A stretch of 64,000 bases of DNA, from contig SVEK01000009.1 in NCBI GenBank assembly GCA_015057405.1, positions 20,275 through 84,274 of the forward strand, given 5' to 3'. The notes below the pieces were generated by a model that was given only the letters and a program-made list of their open reading frames with translations, was not told the DNA's origin and did no database searches. A program made the translations under genes and the position numbers. Below are positions 15,913 through 25,830 of the stretch, piece after piece (the stretch's first letter is position 1; each line of letters starts with the position of its first letter). This DNA comes from Lachnospiraceae bacterium (GTDB lineage Bacteria; Bacillota; Clostridia; Lachnospirales; Lachnospiraceae).

Positions 15913-18886
15913 TAGGTATTTGAAGATAAGTCGGAGTGTATTAATAACAGTCGGAATCTATGTAATAGTATTGCTTGTGGTGGTATTGTTACTTAATTTC
16001 AGAATGAGACAGTTCATGGTCGACTATATGAAAAAACAGGTGGAGATGCAGATTGAAACCGTTTCTGAATTAGTTTATCAGGCATTTGATACAGAAATTA
16101 AGGAACTTGAAACAGTAAGTGATATTATCGAGAAAAGCAATCCAAAGAATCTTGATTATGCATTTTCGAATAAGGAGTCTGCCGCTTCGTACGGTGTGTT
16201 GAAACTTGATGGGGAAGCTCTTTGGGGAGAAAAACTGGATTTTACGGAGTTTTCAGGAATTCAGACATCTTTTAGGGGAAAAGTGGCGGTCAGTTATTGT
16301 GATAATAAGGGTGTTCTTGTTACGGTGCCCGTCTATAACGGAAAAAATGTGAAATACGTTTTATATAAGCTGTTTGATAAGAATGAAATAAGCTCATATT
16401 TTGGATTTGCTTCCTTTGAAGGAGCAGGTCGTGTTTTAATGTGCAATAATGAACATGAGCTGGTTATTCCTTTTGTTGACATGACGGAGGAAGAACGACA
16501 ATTTCTGAAAAAGAAACAGGTAAGGTCTGTATATGAGGATATGTACTGTAAGCTTAATATGTCTGCTGTTCAGGCGGCTTATTATGCCAAAGAGGATGTC
16601 AAAACATTTTTATATATCGCGGATATTAAGCAAATGGATATGCAGATTGCCGGATATGTTAGTGAAGATGTGGTGGCAGCAGGTATATCTAATGTTACTA
16701 CTCTGGTATTTTGGGTATTCGGAATGCTTATTGTTCTCTTTGTTATCGGAATATTTTATCTGTTCGGTGCCGAGGAAAAAGCAAGAGAGAGCGATGAACT
16801 TCGTGAGGCAAAGTTTCAGGCTGAGAAAGCTAACAGAACAAAGAGTGACTTTCTTGCCAATATGTCTCATGAAATCAGAACTCCTATGAATGCGATAATC
16901 GGTATGTGTGAACTTATTTTACGTGAAAAAGACATTAAGGATACGGTAAGGGAAAATTGTATCAGCATTCAGAGTAATGGTCGAAATCTCTTGTCTATTA
17001 TCAATGATATTCTTGACTTTTCAAAGATTGAATCGGGAAAAATGGAAATAGTTGAGACAGAATTTAACATATCTGAGGTGATCAGTGACGTTATTAATAT
17101 GTCTATGGTTCGTAAGGCTGATAAGGATATTGAAATTATTGCGCATTTGGACGCGGGGATACCAAAATGTCTTATAGCCGACGATATCAGAATCAGACAG
17201 GTAATGGTAAACCTGATGACTAATGCCATAAAGTTTACCAACGAAGGAAGCGTTACGTTGGAAATGACGCATGTAAAAACGGAGCAGGGTATCGTGCTTA
17301 AAGTTCGGGTAATAGATACGGGTATTGGAATAACAGAGAGCGATTTGAAGAAGCTGTTTGACAGTTTCCAGCGTGTTGATACCAAAAAGAACCGTTCTGT
17401 TGAGGGAACCGGACTTGGATTGGTTATTACAAAACGTCTTGTTGAGAAAATGGGAGGCAATGTTAGCGTATCCAGTGTATACGGAGAAGGCTCAGTATTT
17501 GGTTTCGAGATTCCGGTTAAAGTACAGGATGAACATCCGATGGCAGCAGTGAAAGAAAAAGATGCTGTTAATGCGGTATATTGCATGAATACGACAAAAG
17601 AATACAAACAATACTTTGAGAGTTTGGGCAATGAACTGGGAGTTTCATTTGAATGTGTGGATGTACTTAGTGATATATCTGAGGATGTTACGCATATTAT
17701 AGTTAATAATGAAACATATACGTTGAACGAACAGTTGTTAAATGAATTGTCAAAGAGTAAACTTGTGGTTATAGTTAATGCCATCACGGAGATTGTTTCG
17801 GCACCTGACCGGATAAAATGTGTGGCAAAACCTTTAACAATTATTTCTCTTGCCAATATTTTAAATAATGAATGGAAGAAAAATAATAATAGTACGGATA
17901 GCGTAATTACATTTAGAGCCGAAGGTGTTAATGTGCTTATAGTGGATGATAATGCTGTAAACCTTAAAGTAGCAGCTGGTTTGCTACAGCCTTACGGATA
18001 CATAATTCATACGGCGGAAAGCGGAAAAAGAGCGATAGAAATTCTTGAAAATAAAGAGATTGACATTGTATTTATGGATCACATGATGCCGGAAATGGAT
18101 GGAGTGGAGGCAACTCAAATAATACGTGAGAAGGATGATGAGTACTATAAAAATCTTCCTATTATTGCCCTTACGGCAAATGCAGTAAACGGCGCAAAAG
18201 AAATGATGCTTGGCGCAGGATTTGACGATTTTATTGCTAAGCCGATTGAGATTGAACGACTGAATGAAATACTTGAAAAATGGGTGCCGGAAGGAACTAT
18301 GATAGATTATGGTGTGGCCAATAAATTTACGGAAGGGGTTGACGGATTTTTCTATGAAATTCTGGAGGTATATGTTCAGACCGGTCCTGAAAAAATTTCG
18401 TTGATACAGGAATTGTATGAAAAAGAGGATTGGAAGAATTACGTGATAGAAGTTCATGCTTTAAAGAGTTCATCATATACTATAGGCGCAGAAGTATTGG
18501 GACAGCTAGCCCAAAAGCTTGAACATGCAGGAAAAAGAGAAGAATATAGCATAATACATGATAATCATGAAAAACTTCTGAGTATGTACGAAAAGGTAAT
18601 TAATGAAGGAAAAAGACAATTGGAAAGTCAGGGCACTAAAAATGGTGTGAATGAGGAGATTTCTGTTGAACTGTTGCCGGATATAGATGAAAGCCTTTAC
18701 GCAGAGTATGTGAGTAAGATTATAGAATCATGCAATGTGTTTGATAAAGAAGGGATTGAAAGTGTACTTGAAGAACTCAGAGGGTACAAATATAATGGCG
18801 AGGCATTATCTGTTAAGTTTGCGGATATAGCTAAAATGGCATCAGAGTACAGATATGATGAAATAGTTGAAGCGCTTTCGAAATGA
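15905..18886 (+). CDS. hybrid sensor histidine kinase with two receiver-like domains and HPt
   Basis: A membrane kinase of 993 residues. TM1 is at 13-30, an extracellular sensor of about 230 residues follows, and TM2 is at about 263-287. HisKA carries His321 in [11 protein letters not shown]; HATPase_c has [15 protein letters not shown] and GTGLGL. A degenerate receiver (about 550-655) lacks a phosphoacceptor; a full receiver has VDDNAVN and an Asp near 725 in [11 protein letters not shown]. An HPt domain has His851 in HALKSS, and about 80 helical residues follow. A complete phosphorelay is therefore present in one chain, with the final acceptor probably the REC domain of the HD-GYP protein encoded upstream. 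The extracellular domain is the likely docking site for the two BMP-like proteins. Confidence 0.93.
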   Translation: MNNRYLKISRSVLITVGIYVIVLLVVVLLLNFRMRQFMVDYMKKQVEMQIETVSELVYQAFDTEIKELETVSDIIEKSNPKNLDYAFSNKESAASYGVLKLDGEALWGEKLDFTEFSGIQTSFRGKVAVSYCDNKGVLVTVPVYNGKNVKYVLYKLFDKNEISSYFGFASFEGAGRVLMCNNEHELVIPFVDMTEEERQFLKKKQVRSVYEDMYCKLNMSAVQAAYYAKEDVKTFLYIADIKQMDMQIAGYVSEDVVAAGISNVTTLVFWVFGMLIVLFVIGIFYLFGAEEKARESDELREAKFQAEKANRTKSDFLANMSHEIRTPMNAIIGMCELILREKDIKDTVRENCISIQSNGRNLLSIINDILDFSKIESGKMEIVETEFNISEVISDVINMSMVRKADKDIEIIAHLDAGIPKCLIADDIRIRQVMVNLMTNAIKFTNEGSVTLEMTHVKTEQGIVLKVRVIDTGIGITESDLKKLFDSFQRVDTKKNRSVEGTGLGLVITKRLVEKMGGNVSVSSVYGEGSVFGFEIPVKVQDEHPMAAVKEKDAVNAVYCMNTTKEYKQYFESLGNELGVSFECVDVLSDISEDVTHIIVNNETYTLNEQLLNELSKSKLVVIVNAITEIVSAPDRIKCVAKPLTIISLANILNNEWKKNNNSTDSVITFRAEGVNVLIVDDNAVNLKVAAGLLQPYGYIIHTAESGKRAIEILENKEIDIVFMDHMMPEMDGVEATQIIREKDDEYYKNLPIIALTANAVNGAKEMMLGAGFDDFIAKPIEIERLNEILEKWVPEGTMIDYGVANKFTEGVDGFFYEILEVYVQTGPEKISLIQELYEKEDWKNYVIEVHALKSSSYTIGAEVLGQLAQKLEHAGKREEYSIIHDNHEKLLSMYEKVINEGKRQLESQGTKNGVNEEISVELLPDIDESLYAEYVSKIIESCNVFDKEGIESVLEELRGYKYNGEALSVKFADIAKMASEYRYDEIVEALSK

Positions 18887-19009
18887 TTTTTTCAAGCGGG
18901 TAACACTACCTTTTTAATTTGCTGTATACCGGAAAGAAAACGTAACAAAAATCTGAACAGATATCTAAACGGACATCAAAAAATTACCCGTGGATAAAAA
19001 TATATACCA

Positions 19010-19038
19010 TTGCACCTATGCTTGCGATATGCCATAAT
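19010..19038 (+). promoter_or_regulatory. sigma-A-type promoter for the GH97 gene
   Basis: TTGCAC (19010-19015), a 17-bp spacer and CATAAT (19033-19038), 55 bases before the start codon. Confidence 0.5.
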
Positions 19039-19092
19039 TAAGATATGGTCTCATGAAAGTGAGTGCTAAATTATATTAGGAGGTGTTGTGGG

Positions 19093-21525
19093 ATGTCTAA
19101 AAAAAATACCATAGTAGCAGTTGGATGCATTATGGCATTACTTGCGGGAAGTTTCTTTACGGGTGCGGATTCAAAGGCACTTACCGTTAAAAAGACAACG
19201 AGTACCGTTAGTATAAAAGAAGGCGAGTCAAAAGTTATAAAACTTTCAGGTGCAGCCCTAAAAAAAGTAAAGAATCCTAAAAGGAATATCAGTATCAAAA
19301 GTTCAAACAAAAAAATCGCAAAGGTAAGTCAAAAAAAATCCCAAAAGAAAAAATACTCATTTACCATAACCGGAAAGAAAAAGGGAAAGACTACGGTAAC
19401 AGTTAAGTATAAGAAAAAAAGCATTAAAATTACTGTTAAGGTAATGAAAGCTAACAAGAAAAAACCGGAAAACGTTACTGTTACCCAGACTCCGGCAGTT
19501 ACCCCGACTCAGGTTGTGCAGACAACACCGGCACCTACACAGGGCAATGTTGTTGTTCCTACCCAAAGACCGGTTCGTACAAGAATAACAGTTCCGGAAT
19601 CCAAACCTGAAACACAGGGTGAATATACTAAAGTTACCAATCTTTCTACATATTCCATTGATGGTAATAACGTAGTTAACATATGGAAAGATCCGGACAA
19701 TAAGTATTATTACAATGTTGTTTGTGACGGCAATGAGATAATTGAGATATCTGAACTTGGAATTGAATTGTCTGATACGGACTTGACAAGTAACCTTATA
19801 TGTAATGATAAAGAATCTTACGTTGATGAGATATATGAAGAATTTGAAACTATTACTCTTGCTGACGCAACATCTCTTAATAATTGTCAGGAGAGGACCA
19901 TAAGATTTTCCAACGAAGAGGGTGCACATTTCGACCTTCTTGTACGCGTGTATAACGACGGTTATGCATACAAGTATTCTGACGTAACTTACGGAACTGA
20001 AGATAAACTTGTATGTACGGAAGAAAATTCGACTATTATCTTCCCGGAGGATACAAGTACATGGGGAGGTCTTGCATGGATTAACACATGTGAGAACGGT
20101 TTTGATAAAAAAGAGTATTCTGCTTTTGTTAGAAGCTCTGCGCAGTATCATCCGCCATTACTTGCCAATGTGGGAGATTACTGGGTACTTACGAGTGAAG
20201 CCCAAAGATTTAATAACAATGGTGAGTTTTGCAGCAGCAGACTTGTAAAATCTGCTAACAGCAACGTTCTGAGATGGGATTTCGGTGATGCGAGAGATGA
20301 GACAATACCGCTTGAAGAACAGGCAAAAGCAGATGATACTACTCTTGACCTTGTTAACGTAGATCAGAAAGATATTACTGAAGTTGAAACTGTTAATGGT
20401 TTTTCCACTCCGTGGAGAGCTATGGTTATTTCAAATGATTTTGATGAATTCTGTACAAGCAGTTTGATTACCAACCTTAATCCGGCACCGGAGGAAAGTA
20501 AGTATGCGGAATTATACGAGGATATCAGCTGGATTAAGCCGGGAAAAGTTTTATGGTCATGGTGGTCAGACGGCAATAATCAGGGAAGATATCAGACTCA
20601 TATAGATTATATTGATTACGCATCTGAATATGGGATGGACTACATTTGTCTTGATGTGGGTTGGAGAACATTTGAAGACAGACTTGAGGAATTGTGTGAC
20701 TATGCAGAAGAAAGAGGAGTTAAAGTATTTTGCTGGGTTAACTACTGGGAACTTACAACGGCAGAAGATGTTGAAGCGTTGTTCTCAAAATGGGCCGAGG
20801 CAGGTGCTGTCGGTGTGAAAACGGACTACTTTGAAGGGGAAGAACAACAGGTACTTAATTCAATGGAAAATGTAGCTGTTATAGGTGCAAAATATCACTT
20901 TATGGTTCTGTATCATGGTTGTGTATCACCGGCAGGAGAGTCAAGAACTTACCCTAATATACTTACAACAGAGGCTGTTCTTGGAGAAGAAAACAGAATA
21001 TGGAGTACAAGTCCATCATCTTACAATTGTTTGATGTATCCGTTTACAAGAAATATTCTTGGTTCAATGGATTACACACCGGCTTGTATGACAATCGCCA
21101 ACATGAACGATGAAACGGAAGGCTTTGCGCTGGCAAAATCCGTTGTCTATGAGTCGGGACTGTTGCATCTTGCGGCTCCTGCAAAAGACTACGGAGACTA
21201 TATTGGCACAGAGTTTATTCAATCATTATACACAACATGGGATGAGTCATTTGTTCCGACAGGTGAAGCAAGCCCGGGAGAATATATTACTTATGTTCGT
21301 CGTCATGGAAATGAATGGTTTATAGGTTCAATGACAATGGAAGATAGAACAGTGAGTGTTGATCTTAGTTTCCTGGATGCGAATAAAAACTACACGGCAT
21401 ATATTTATTATGCACAGGAAGACGGACTGCTTGATGTTACTACGGAAAACTTAACCAGTGCTGATAAGTTTGAACGTAACTTAAGTAAACTTGACGGAGT
21501 TGCAGTTCGTATTGTAGAAGAGTAA
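19093..21525 (+). CDS. secreted GH97 glycoside hydrolase with N-terminal Ig-like domain
   Basis: An 810-residue exported enzyme. A signal peptide (1-30, ending about TGADSKA) is followed by a Lys-rich Big2-like domain (30-115), a Pro/Thr-rich linker (about 125-180) and a GH97 catalytic region (about 190-810). The beta-sandwich precedes a TIM barrel containing WSWWSDGNNQGRY, DYICLDVGW and VKTDYFEGEE. Asp578 in that last motif sits where retaining GH97 alpha-galactosidases keep their nucleophile (inverting SusB-type enzymes lack it), and Glu627 in LTTEAVLGEE is a likely acid/base. A retaining alpha-galactosidase is therefore the best guess. ATG 19093 is chosen over GTG 19063 because AGGAGG at 19078-19083 precedes it. 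It converges on an AraC regulator. Confidence 0.88.
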   Translation: MSKKNTIVAVGCIMALLAGSFFTGADSKALTVKKTTSTVSIKEGESKVIKLSGAALKKVKNPKRNISIKSSNKKIAKVSQKKSQKKKYSFTITGKKKGKTTVTVKYKKKSIKITVKVMKANKKKPENVTVTQTPAVTPTQVVQTTPAPTQGNVVVPTQRPVRTRITVPESKPETQGEYTKVTNLSTYSIDGNNVVNIWKDPDNKYYYNVVCDGNEIIEISELGIELSDTDLTSNLICNDKESYVDEIYEEFETITLADATSLNNCQERTIRFSNEEGAHFDLLVRVYNDGYAYKYSDVTYGTEDKLVCTEENSTIIFPEDTSTWGGLAWINTCENGFDKKEYSAFVRSSAQYHPPLLANVGDYWVLTSEAQRFNNNGEFCSSRLVKSANSNVLRWDFGDARDETIPLEEQAKADDTTLDLVNVDQKDITEVETVNGFSTPWRAMVISNDFDEFCTSSLITNLNPAPEESKYAELYEDISWIKPGKVLWSWWSDGNNQGRYQTHIDYIDYASEYGMDYICLDVGWRTFEDRLEELCDYAEERGVKVFCWVNYWELTTAEDVEALFSKWAEAGAVGVKTDYFEGEEQQVLNSMENVAVIGAKYHFMVLYHGCVSPAGESRTYPNILTTEAVLGEENRIWSTSPSSYNCLMYPFTRNILGSMDYTPACMTIANMNDETEGFALAKSVVYESGLLHLAAPAKDYGDYIGTEFIQSLYTTWDESFVPTGEASPGEYITYVRRHGNEWFIGSMTMEDRTVSVDLSFLDANKNYTAYIYYAQEDGLLDVTTENLTSADKFERNLSKLDGVAVRIVEE

Positions 21526-21558
21526 TAAATGATTGATGATATATATATTAAAATATAA

Positions 21559-22386
21559 TCAGTGATTAGTACGGTAATCAGAGGGTGAAAACCCTAACCT
21601 TTTCCTAAATACCTTTGAAAAATAGTTGCCACTGTTAAAACCACAGAGGGCAGCTATTTTTTCTATCTCAAAATCTGTTGTTGCAAGCAGTGTCATGGCA
21701 TGCTCCAGTCTTATGTTTGTAAGATACTTAATCGGACTGATGCCTGTAACTGCCGAAAACTGCCTTGAAAAATGCTCTTGTGTAATATTCAGTCCGGAAC
21801 ATAATTCGGCTAGGGAAATATCTGCAGAGTAGTTAGCGTTCATCCATTCAATAGCTTTTTCTATGTTGTGATATCCGGTTTGAGGTGAGGAAAGTTCGCA
21901 TAACAGATTTGTAAGCAACGAGTATATGAAGCGCCCGCCCTGAAAACGTTTGTATTTCATGCCCTGTTCAATTCTGTTGTATTCAGAAAAAAGAAGTTGA
22001 AGGGAGGAAGAATCGCCCGGCAGACTGAATGTATTGCCTGTTGCGGCAACTATTTCATCATAAAGTTGTTTTGCTACATATCCTCCAAAATGCACATAGA
22101 TGTACTTCCAATGGTCACTGTCTTTGGGAAAATAATACGAGCAGTTGTTTGGTATTTCTGTGATAAAGCCCATATTTTCTTTCAGACGGATTATTTCCCC
22201 GTCATGATTGTATTCACCATAACCTGAAAGAGTGTATTGTATAATAAATCCGTCATAATTCATCCGGTTACTGTTATCAAAGTAATATGATATATCGTTT
22301 CTTAGTTCTACTCCCGTGTCGTAGAATATGAAAGGAAGCGGTGAAATTCCGTCATGATTAATAAAATTATAAAAACCGTAATTCAT
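21559..22386 (-). CDS. AraC-family transcriptional regulator
   Basis: A regulator of 275 residues with an N-terminal cupin-type sensing domain (about 15-150) and a C-terminal double helix-turn-helix (about 170-275) with ISLAELCSGLNITQEHFSRQF and the signature IAALCGFNSGNYFSKVFRKRLG FSPSDYR. Such proteins usually respond to sugars. It lies downstream of the alcohol dehydrogenase gene on the same strand and converges with the GH97 gene, so control of either is plausible. An 11-bp perfect inverted repeat lies 26 bases before the start and may be an autoregulatory site. Ribosome site AGGGAG. Confidence 0.93.
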   Translation of the reverse strand: MNYGFYNFINHDGISPLPFIFYDTGVELRNDISYYFDNSNRMNYDGFIIQYTLSGYGEYNHDGEIIRLKENMGFITEIPNNCSYYFPKDSDHWKYIYVHFGGYVAKQLYDEIVAATGNTFSLPGDSSSLQLLFSEYNRIEQGMKYKRFQGGRFIYSLLTNLLCELSSPQTGYHNIEKAIEWMNANYSADISLAELCSGLNITQEHFSRQFSAVTGISPIKYLTNIRLEHAMTLLATTDFEIEKIAALCGFNSGNYFSKVFRKRLGFSPSDYRTNH

Positions 22387-22411
22387 ATATTTTTACTCCC
22401 TGTAAGTTATT

Positions 22412-22450
22412 ATGGCGACAAAATACATGCGTTTTGCACTTTGTCGCCAT
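22412..22450. promoter_or_regulatory. perfect 11-bp inverted repeat between adh and araC-type genes
   Basis: ATGGCGACAAA (22412-22422) and TTTGTCGCCAT (22440-22450) are perfect complements with a 17-base spacer. On the minus strand no T-tract follows, so a simple terminator is unlikely. An operator for the adjacent AraC-family protein or an intercistronic stem are the main options. Confidence 0.55.
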
Positions 22451-22489
22451 TAGAATCAAATAAACATTAATAAATAACCGGATAAAAAT

Positions 22490-23668
22490 TTAGAGCATTA
22501 ATCTGTAAATTGCTTCCACATCTGCCTGGGTAAGGGTGGTAAAACCGGATATTTTTCCGGAACCGGAACCATCTCCGTAACAGCATGTATATGCAAGTTT
22601 TTCTATGTCGCTTTCGTTAGCACCAAGCTCTGCAAAGTTTTTTGGCATCCCAATGGAACAAAGAAAACTTCTAAGAGCTTCAATTCCGGCTTTTGCAGTA
22701 TTTTCAGGATTGGTGAAATCCATTTGACATCCCCATACTCTGACTGCAATTTGAGCAAAACGCATTACATTATGCTTCATGGTATAGGTAAATACGGCAG
22801 GCATTGTAACAGCAAGCCCGGCTCCGTGAGCGCAGTCATACAAAGCTGATAACTCGTGTTCAATAGTATGACTTGTCCAGTCCTGTGTTCTGCCCACACC
22901 ACACGAATTGTTATGAGCCATCATTCCGCCCCACATGATGTTGGCACGAGCATCATAGTCATCGGTATTATTAACCGCTTTAGGACCTTCGTTTATCATG
23001 GCAAGAATTAATGCTTCAATCATACGGTCTGTTACTTCTACATTTTCAGTATTGGTAAGATATCTTTCGTATAAATGAGCGATAATGTCTGTTATGCCAC
23101 ATGCGGTTTGGTAGGCCGGAAGGGTTTGTGTAAGTGCAGGGTTTAAAACAGAAAACTTAGGTCTGTATGCTTCTCCGCTTGCTCCACGCTTTAGCATGCC
23201 GTCTTCACGGGTAATAACTGAGTCAGGAGACCCTTCTGAACCTGCGGCTGATATTGTAAGCACTGTTCCGATTGGGAGTGCTTTATCAACGGATTTTCCT
23301 TCGTAAAAGTCCCAAAAGTCACCGTCATATACCGTTCCTGCAGCAATGGCTTTGGAGGAGTCTATAACACTTCCGCCTCCTACAGCAAGAATGAAATCAA
23401 TATTTTCTTTGCGGCAGAGGTTTATACCTTCATATACCAGGCCGCTTCTTGGATTAGGCTTTACTCCGCCCAATTCGATAAATTCGATTGATTCCTGTGT
23501 CAGAGAATCTTTGACTCTGTCTAATAATCCTGAACGTATTACAGAGCCACCACCATAGTGAATGAGAACTTTCTTTCCGCCGAAGCGTTTTACAAGTTTA
23601 CCGCAATCTGATTCGCGGTCTTTTCCGAATGCAAAGTAGGTTGGTGCATAAAAGTTAAAGTTGTCCAT
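22490..23668 (-). CDS. iron-containing alcohol dehydrogenase (butanol dehydrogenase type)
   Basis: An NAD(P)H-dependent aldehyde/alcohol oxidoreductase of 392 residues in fermentation. It starts DNFNFYAPTYFAFGKD, as in BdhA/YqhD-type enzymes. The nucleotide-binding GGGSVIDSSKA is present, as are metal ligands in GITDIIAHLYE (Asp, His), HTIEHELSALYD and CAHGAGLA. An upstream in-frame start at 23683 is rejected because GAGGAGG precedes ATG 23668. Upstream lies a minus-strand promoter. The AraC-type gene follows after about 100 bases. The natural substrate is not readable from sequence. Confidence 0.93.
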   Translation of the reverse strand: MDNFNFYAPTYFAFGKDRESDCGKLVKRFGGKKVLIHYGGGSVIRSGLLDRVKDSLTQESIEFIELGGVKPNPRSGLVYEGINLCRKENIDFILAVGGGSVIDSSKAIAAGTVYDGDFWDFYEGKSVDKALPIGTVLTISAAGSEGSPDSVITREDGMLKRGASGEAYRPKFSVLNPALTQTLPAYQTACGITDIIAHLYERYLTNTENVEVTDRMIEALILAMINEGPKAVNNTDDYDARANIMWGGMMAHNNSCGVGRTQDWTSHTIEHELSALYDCAHGAGLAVTMPAVFTYTMKHNVMRFAQIAVRVWGCQMDFTNPENTAKAGIEALRSFLCSIGMPKNFAELGANESDIEKLAYTCCYGDGSGSGKISGFTTLTQADVEAIYRLML

Positions 23669-23717
23669 GACAGTCCTCCTCAAAATATATTTGATTTATA
23701 TTCTGCAATATAAAAAT

Positions 23718-23747
23718 ATTATATAACATAAAACGTATTTGACTCAA
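23718..23747 (-). promoter_or_regulatory. promoter for the alcohol dehydrogenase gene
   Basis: On the minus strand TTGAGT (23747-23742), an 18-bp spacer and TATAAT (23723-23718), 50 bases before the ATG. Confidence 0.5.
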
Positions 23748-23862
23748 GTAATTTGCACCAATATGTTAGAAATGATTGAAAAAAATATGCTATAAAAAAG
23801 ATAGGGTGTTTATGCTTGGTAATATTTGCAAATAATAGATAAAAGTATCGAATATGGGAAAA

Positions 23863-23879
23863 TTAACATAAATTTAACA
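23863..23879 (+). promoter_or_regulatory. Pho-type box (two TTAACA half-sites)
   Basis: TTAACA at 23863-23868 and 23874-23879 are direct repeats with an 11-bp period, matching the PhoP/PhoB box layout known in Firmicutes (TTAACA-like repeats separated by about 5 bases). It lies upstream of a Na+/phosphate cotransporter gene, where phosphate-starvation control is expected. Confidence 0.65.
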
Positions 23880-23901
23880 TAAAAAGTCTTTTGAAATCAT
23901 C

Positions 23902-23972
23902 AAGTATGTTATATTATGTAGCGTGAAGTACTTTTTTGTAATTTCTAAGTACGTCATATTATGTGACATGAA
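23902..23972 (+). repeat. 26-bp imperfect direct repeat, possible tandem promoters
   Basis: Segments 23902-23927 and 23947-23972 align over 26 bases with six differences (AAGTA-GT-ATATTATGT core). Each copy contains a TATATT/ATATTATG -10-like sequence, so a duplicated promoter is possible. With the Pho-type box it fills the 362-base gap before the cotransporter gene. Confidence 0.55.
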
Positions 23973-24030
23973 ATAAAATAATATTTTGTTTAGTGAAAAT
24001 ACGTGATTTGGAAATTAAGGAGGGTTTTTA

Positions 24031-25788
24031 ATGGATTTTTTTGGGATATTGACAATGATAGGCGGTCTTGCACTTTTTCTGTATGGAATGCATGTAATGG
24101 GAGAGGCATTATCTAAGCTTGCCGGTGGAAAGCTTGAGCAGATATTGGAGAGAATGACCAATAATCCGATTAAGGCTGTCCTTTTAGGTGCAGGTGTAAC
24201 TGCAGTTATTCAGTCATCATCGGCTACTACGGTTATGGTAGTCGGATTTGTTAACTCAGGTATTATGAAACTGTCTCAGGCTGTGGGAGTTATTATGGGT
24301 GCCAATATAGGTACCACTGCTACATCATGGCTCTTAAGTCTTGCAGGTCTGGAAGGCAGCAATTGGTTTGTTCAATTATTAAAACCATCGTCCTTTGCAC
24401 CTGTTCTGGCAATGATAGGTGTTATTCTGGTTTTGTTTATATCAGACGAGAAAAAGAAAGATATCGGAACTATATTTTTGGGATTTGCGGTTCTTATGTT
24501 TGGAATGGAGACAATGAGTGATGCTGTTAAACCTTTGGCAGATGTTCCTGAATTCACTTCATTATTTACTGCATTTGAAAATCCTATACTTGGTATGCTG
24601 GTTGGTGCAATTATTACCGCAGCAATTCAAAGTTCATCGGCATCGGTTGGTATACTGCAGGCAATGTGTGTTACCGGAGGAGTTTCTGTAGGTGCTGCAA
24701 TTCCGGTTATTATGGGTCAGAATATCGGTACATGTGTTACTGCGTTATTATCGGGAATTGGTGCAAGTAAGAATGCAAGAAGAGCTTCATTGGTTCATTT
24801 GTATTTTAACCTTATAGGAACAGTTCTTTTTATGATATTCTTCTATGGACTTAATGTATTTGTTCATTTCGAATTTATGTCAGATGTTGCAGGGCCTGCT
24901 ACTATTGCTGTGATTCACAGTGTGTTCAATGTTTCGGCAACTCTGGTTTTGCTTCCGGCATCCAAATTGATTGAAAAACTTGCTTGTATTACTATTCCTA
25001 TGTCAGAAAATGAGGATAGCGAAGTTGAGCATAAGGTTCTCGATGAACGTTTCTTTGAAAGACCGTCATTCGCTGTTGCTCAGTGTAAAAATGCAGTTTG
25101 TGATATAGCAAAGCTTATAGAGAAAGCAATGGGACTTGCAACAACTGTTCAGGCGGCATATGATTCGGATAGTGTAAAAACCATAATGGCTATTGAAGAA
25201 GAGGTAGATATCAAAGAGGATGAACTTTCTATATATCTTACTAAGTTATCTGCGAAAGAATTATCAGCATCTGACAGCAGGCTTGTGGGAAAATACGGAA
25301 AATGTATTACCGATTTTGAGCGTATATCTGATTATGTAAAAGGTATTGCATATACTCAGAAAAAACTCAATAAATATAACGAAAAGTTTTCTAAAAAAGC
25401 AACAGAAGAAACCAGACTTATTTTTGCTGCTGCTCAGGACATTGTAGAATGTACGGTAAGAAGCTTTATTCATGATGATATGGACATTGTATGGCATATA
25501 GCTCCTTTGGCAGATGTCATCAGCGGTATGAAAAAGGATATCAGAAAAAATCATAACAAACGTCTTGCTAAGGGAAAATGTTCGGTGGAGCTTGGTATGG
25601 CACTCACCGATATGGTAACTTCCCTTGAGAGAATAGCAAAACATTGTACGAATATTGCGGAAGTACAGATTGCAGGAATGACGGAACAGTTTGATTATCA
25701 TAATTATGCCAGAACCTTAAAAGAAGGCAATGCAATGTATAAGGAATACCTGAAAGAGTACACAGAAAGGTACATGACCTATAAATGA
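24031..25788 (+). CDS. Na+/phosphate cotransporter (NptA/PhoU-like type), copy 2
   Basis: A paralogue of the gene at 6026, 585 residues, with the same two QSSS repeats (AVIQSSSAT, AAIQSSSAS), GANIGTT and GQNIGTC motifs, and a PhoU-like C-terminal domain (about 345-555) with FERISDYVKG and ERIAKHCTNIAE. A further 25 residues of charged tail are unique to this copy. The ribosome site AAGGAGGG is strong. The Pho-type box and duplicated promoter-like repeats upstream suggest this copy is the phosphate-starvation form, while copy 1 sits with K+ and glycolysis genes. Monocistronic. Confidence 0.93.
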   Translation: MDFFGILTMIGGLALFLYGMHVMGEALSKLAGGKLEQILERMTNNPIKAVLLGAGVTAVIQSSSATTVMVVGFVNSGIMKLSQAVGVIMGANIGTTATSWLLSLAGLEGSNWFVQLLKPSSFAPVLAMIGVILVLFISDEKKKDIGTIFLGFAVLMFGMETMSDAVKPLADVPEFTSLFTAFENPILGMLVGAIITAAIQSSSASVGILQAMCVTGGVSVGAAIPVIMGQNIGTCVTALLSGIGASKNARRASLVHLYFNLIGTVLFMIFFYGLNVFVHFEFMSDVAGPATIAVIHSVFNVSATLVLLPASKLIEKLACITIPMSENEDSEVEHKVLDERFFERPSFAVAQCKNAVCDIAKLIEKAMGLATTVQAAYDSDSVKTIMAIEEEVDIKEDELSIYLTKLSAKELSASDSRLVGKYGKCITDFERISDYVKGIAYTQKKLNKYNEKFSKKATEETRLIFAAAQDIVECTVRSFIHDDMDIVWHIAPLADVISGMKKDIRKNHNKRLAKGKCSVELGMALTDMVTSLERIAKHCTNIAEVQIAGMTEQFDYHNYARTLKEGNAMYKEYLKEYTERYMTYK

Positions 25789-25830
25789 TTAAACGAGGAA
25801 AGCCGGTAATATAAATGTGGCGGTAATAAA

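Noticed and set aside
16969..17856. 295-residue minus-strand ORF
   Set aside because: It lies wholly antisense to the conserved kinase core of the hybrid histidine kinase, has no ribosome site, and its composition is that of a mirror frame.
18887..19092. c-di-GMP (GEMM) riboswitch before the GH97 gene
   Set aside because: A partly complementary GCGGGTAA/TTACCCGT pair is present, but the conserved GEMM core elements are absent.
19357..20151. 264-residue minus-strand ORF
   Set aside because: Antisense to the GH97 gene; Cys- and Arg-rich low-complexity translation with no family resemblance.
24327..24521. Possible frameshift or second start in cotransporter copy 2
   Set aside because: The short alternative ORF is a shadow; the main frame is intact through both QSSS repeats.
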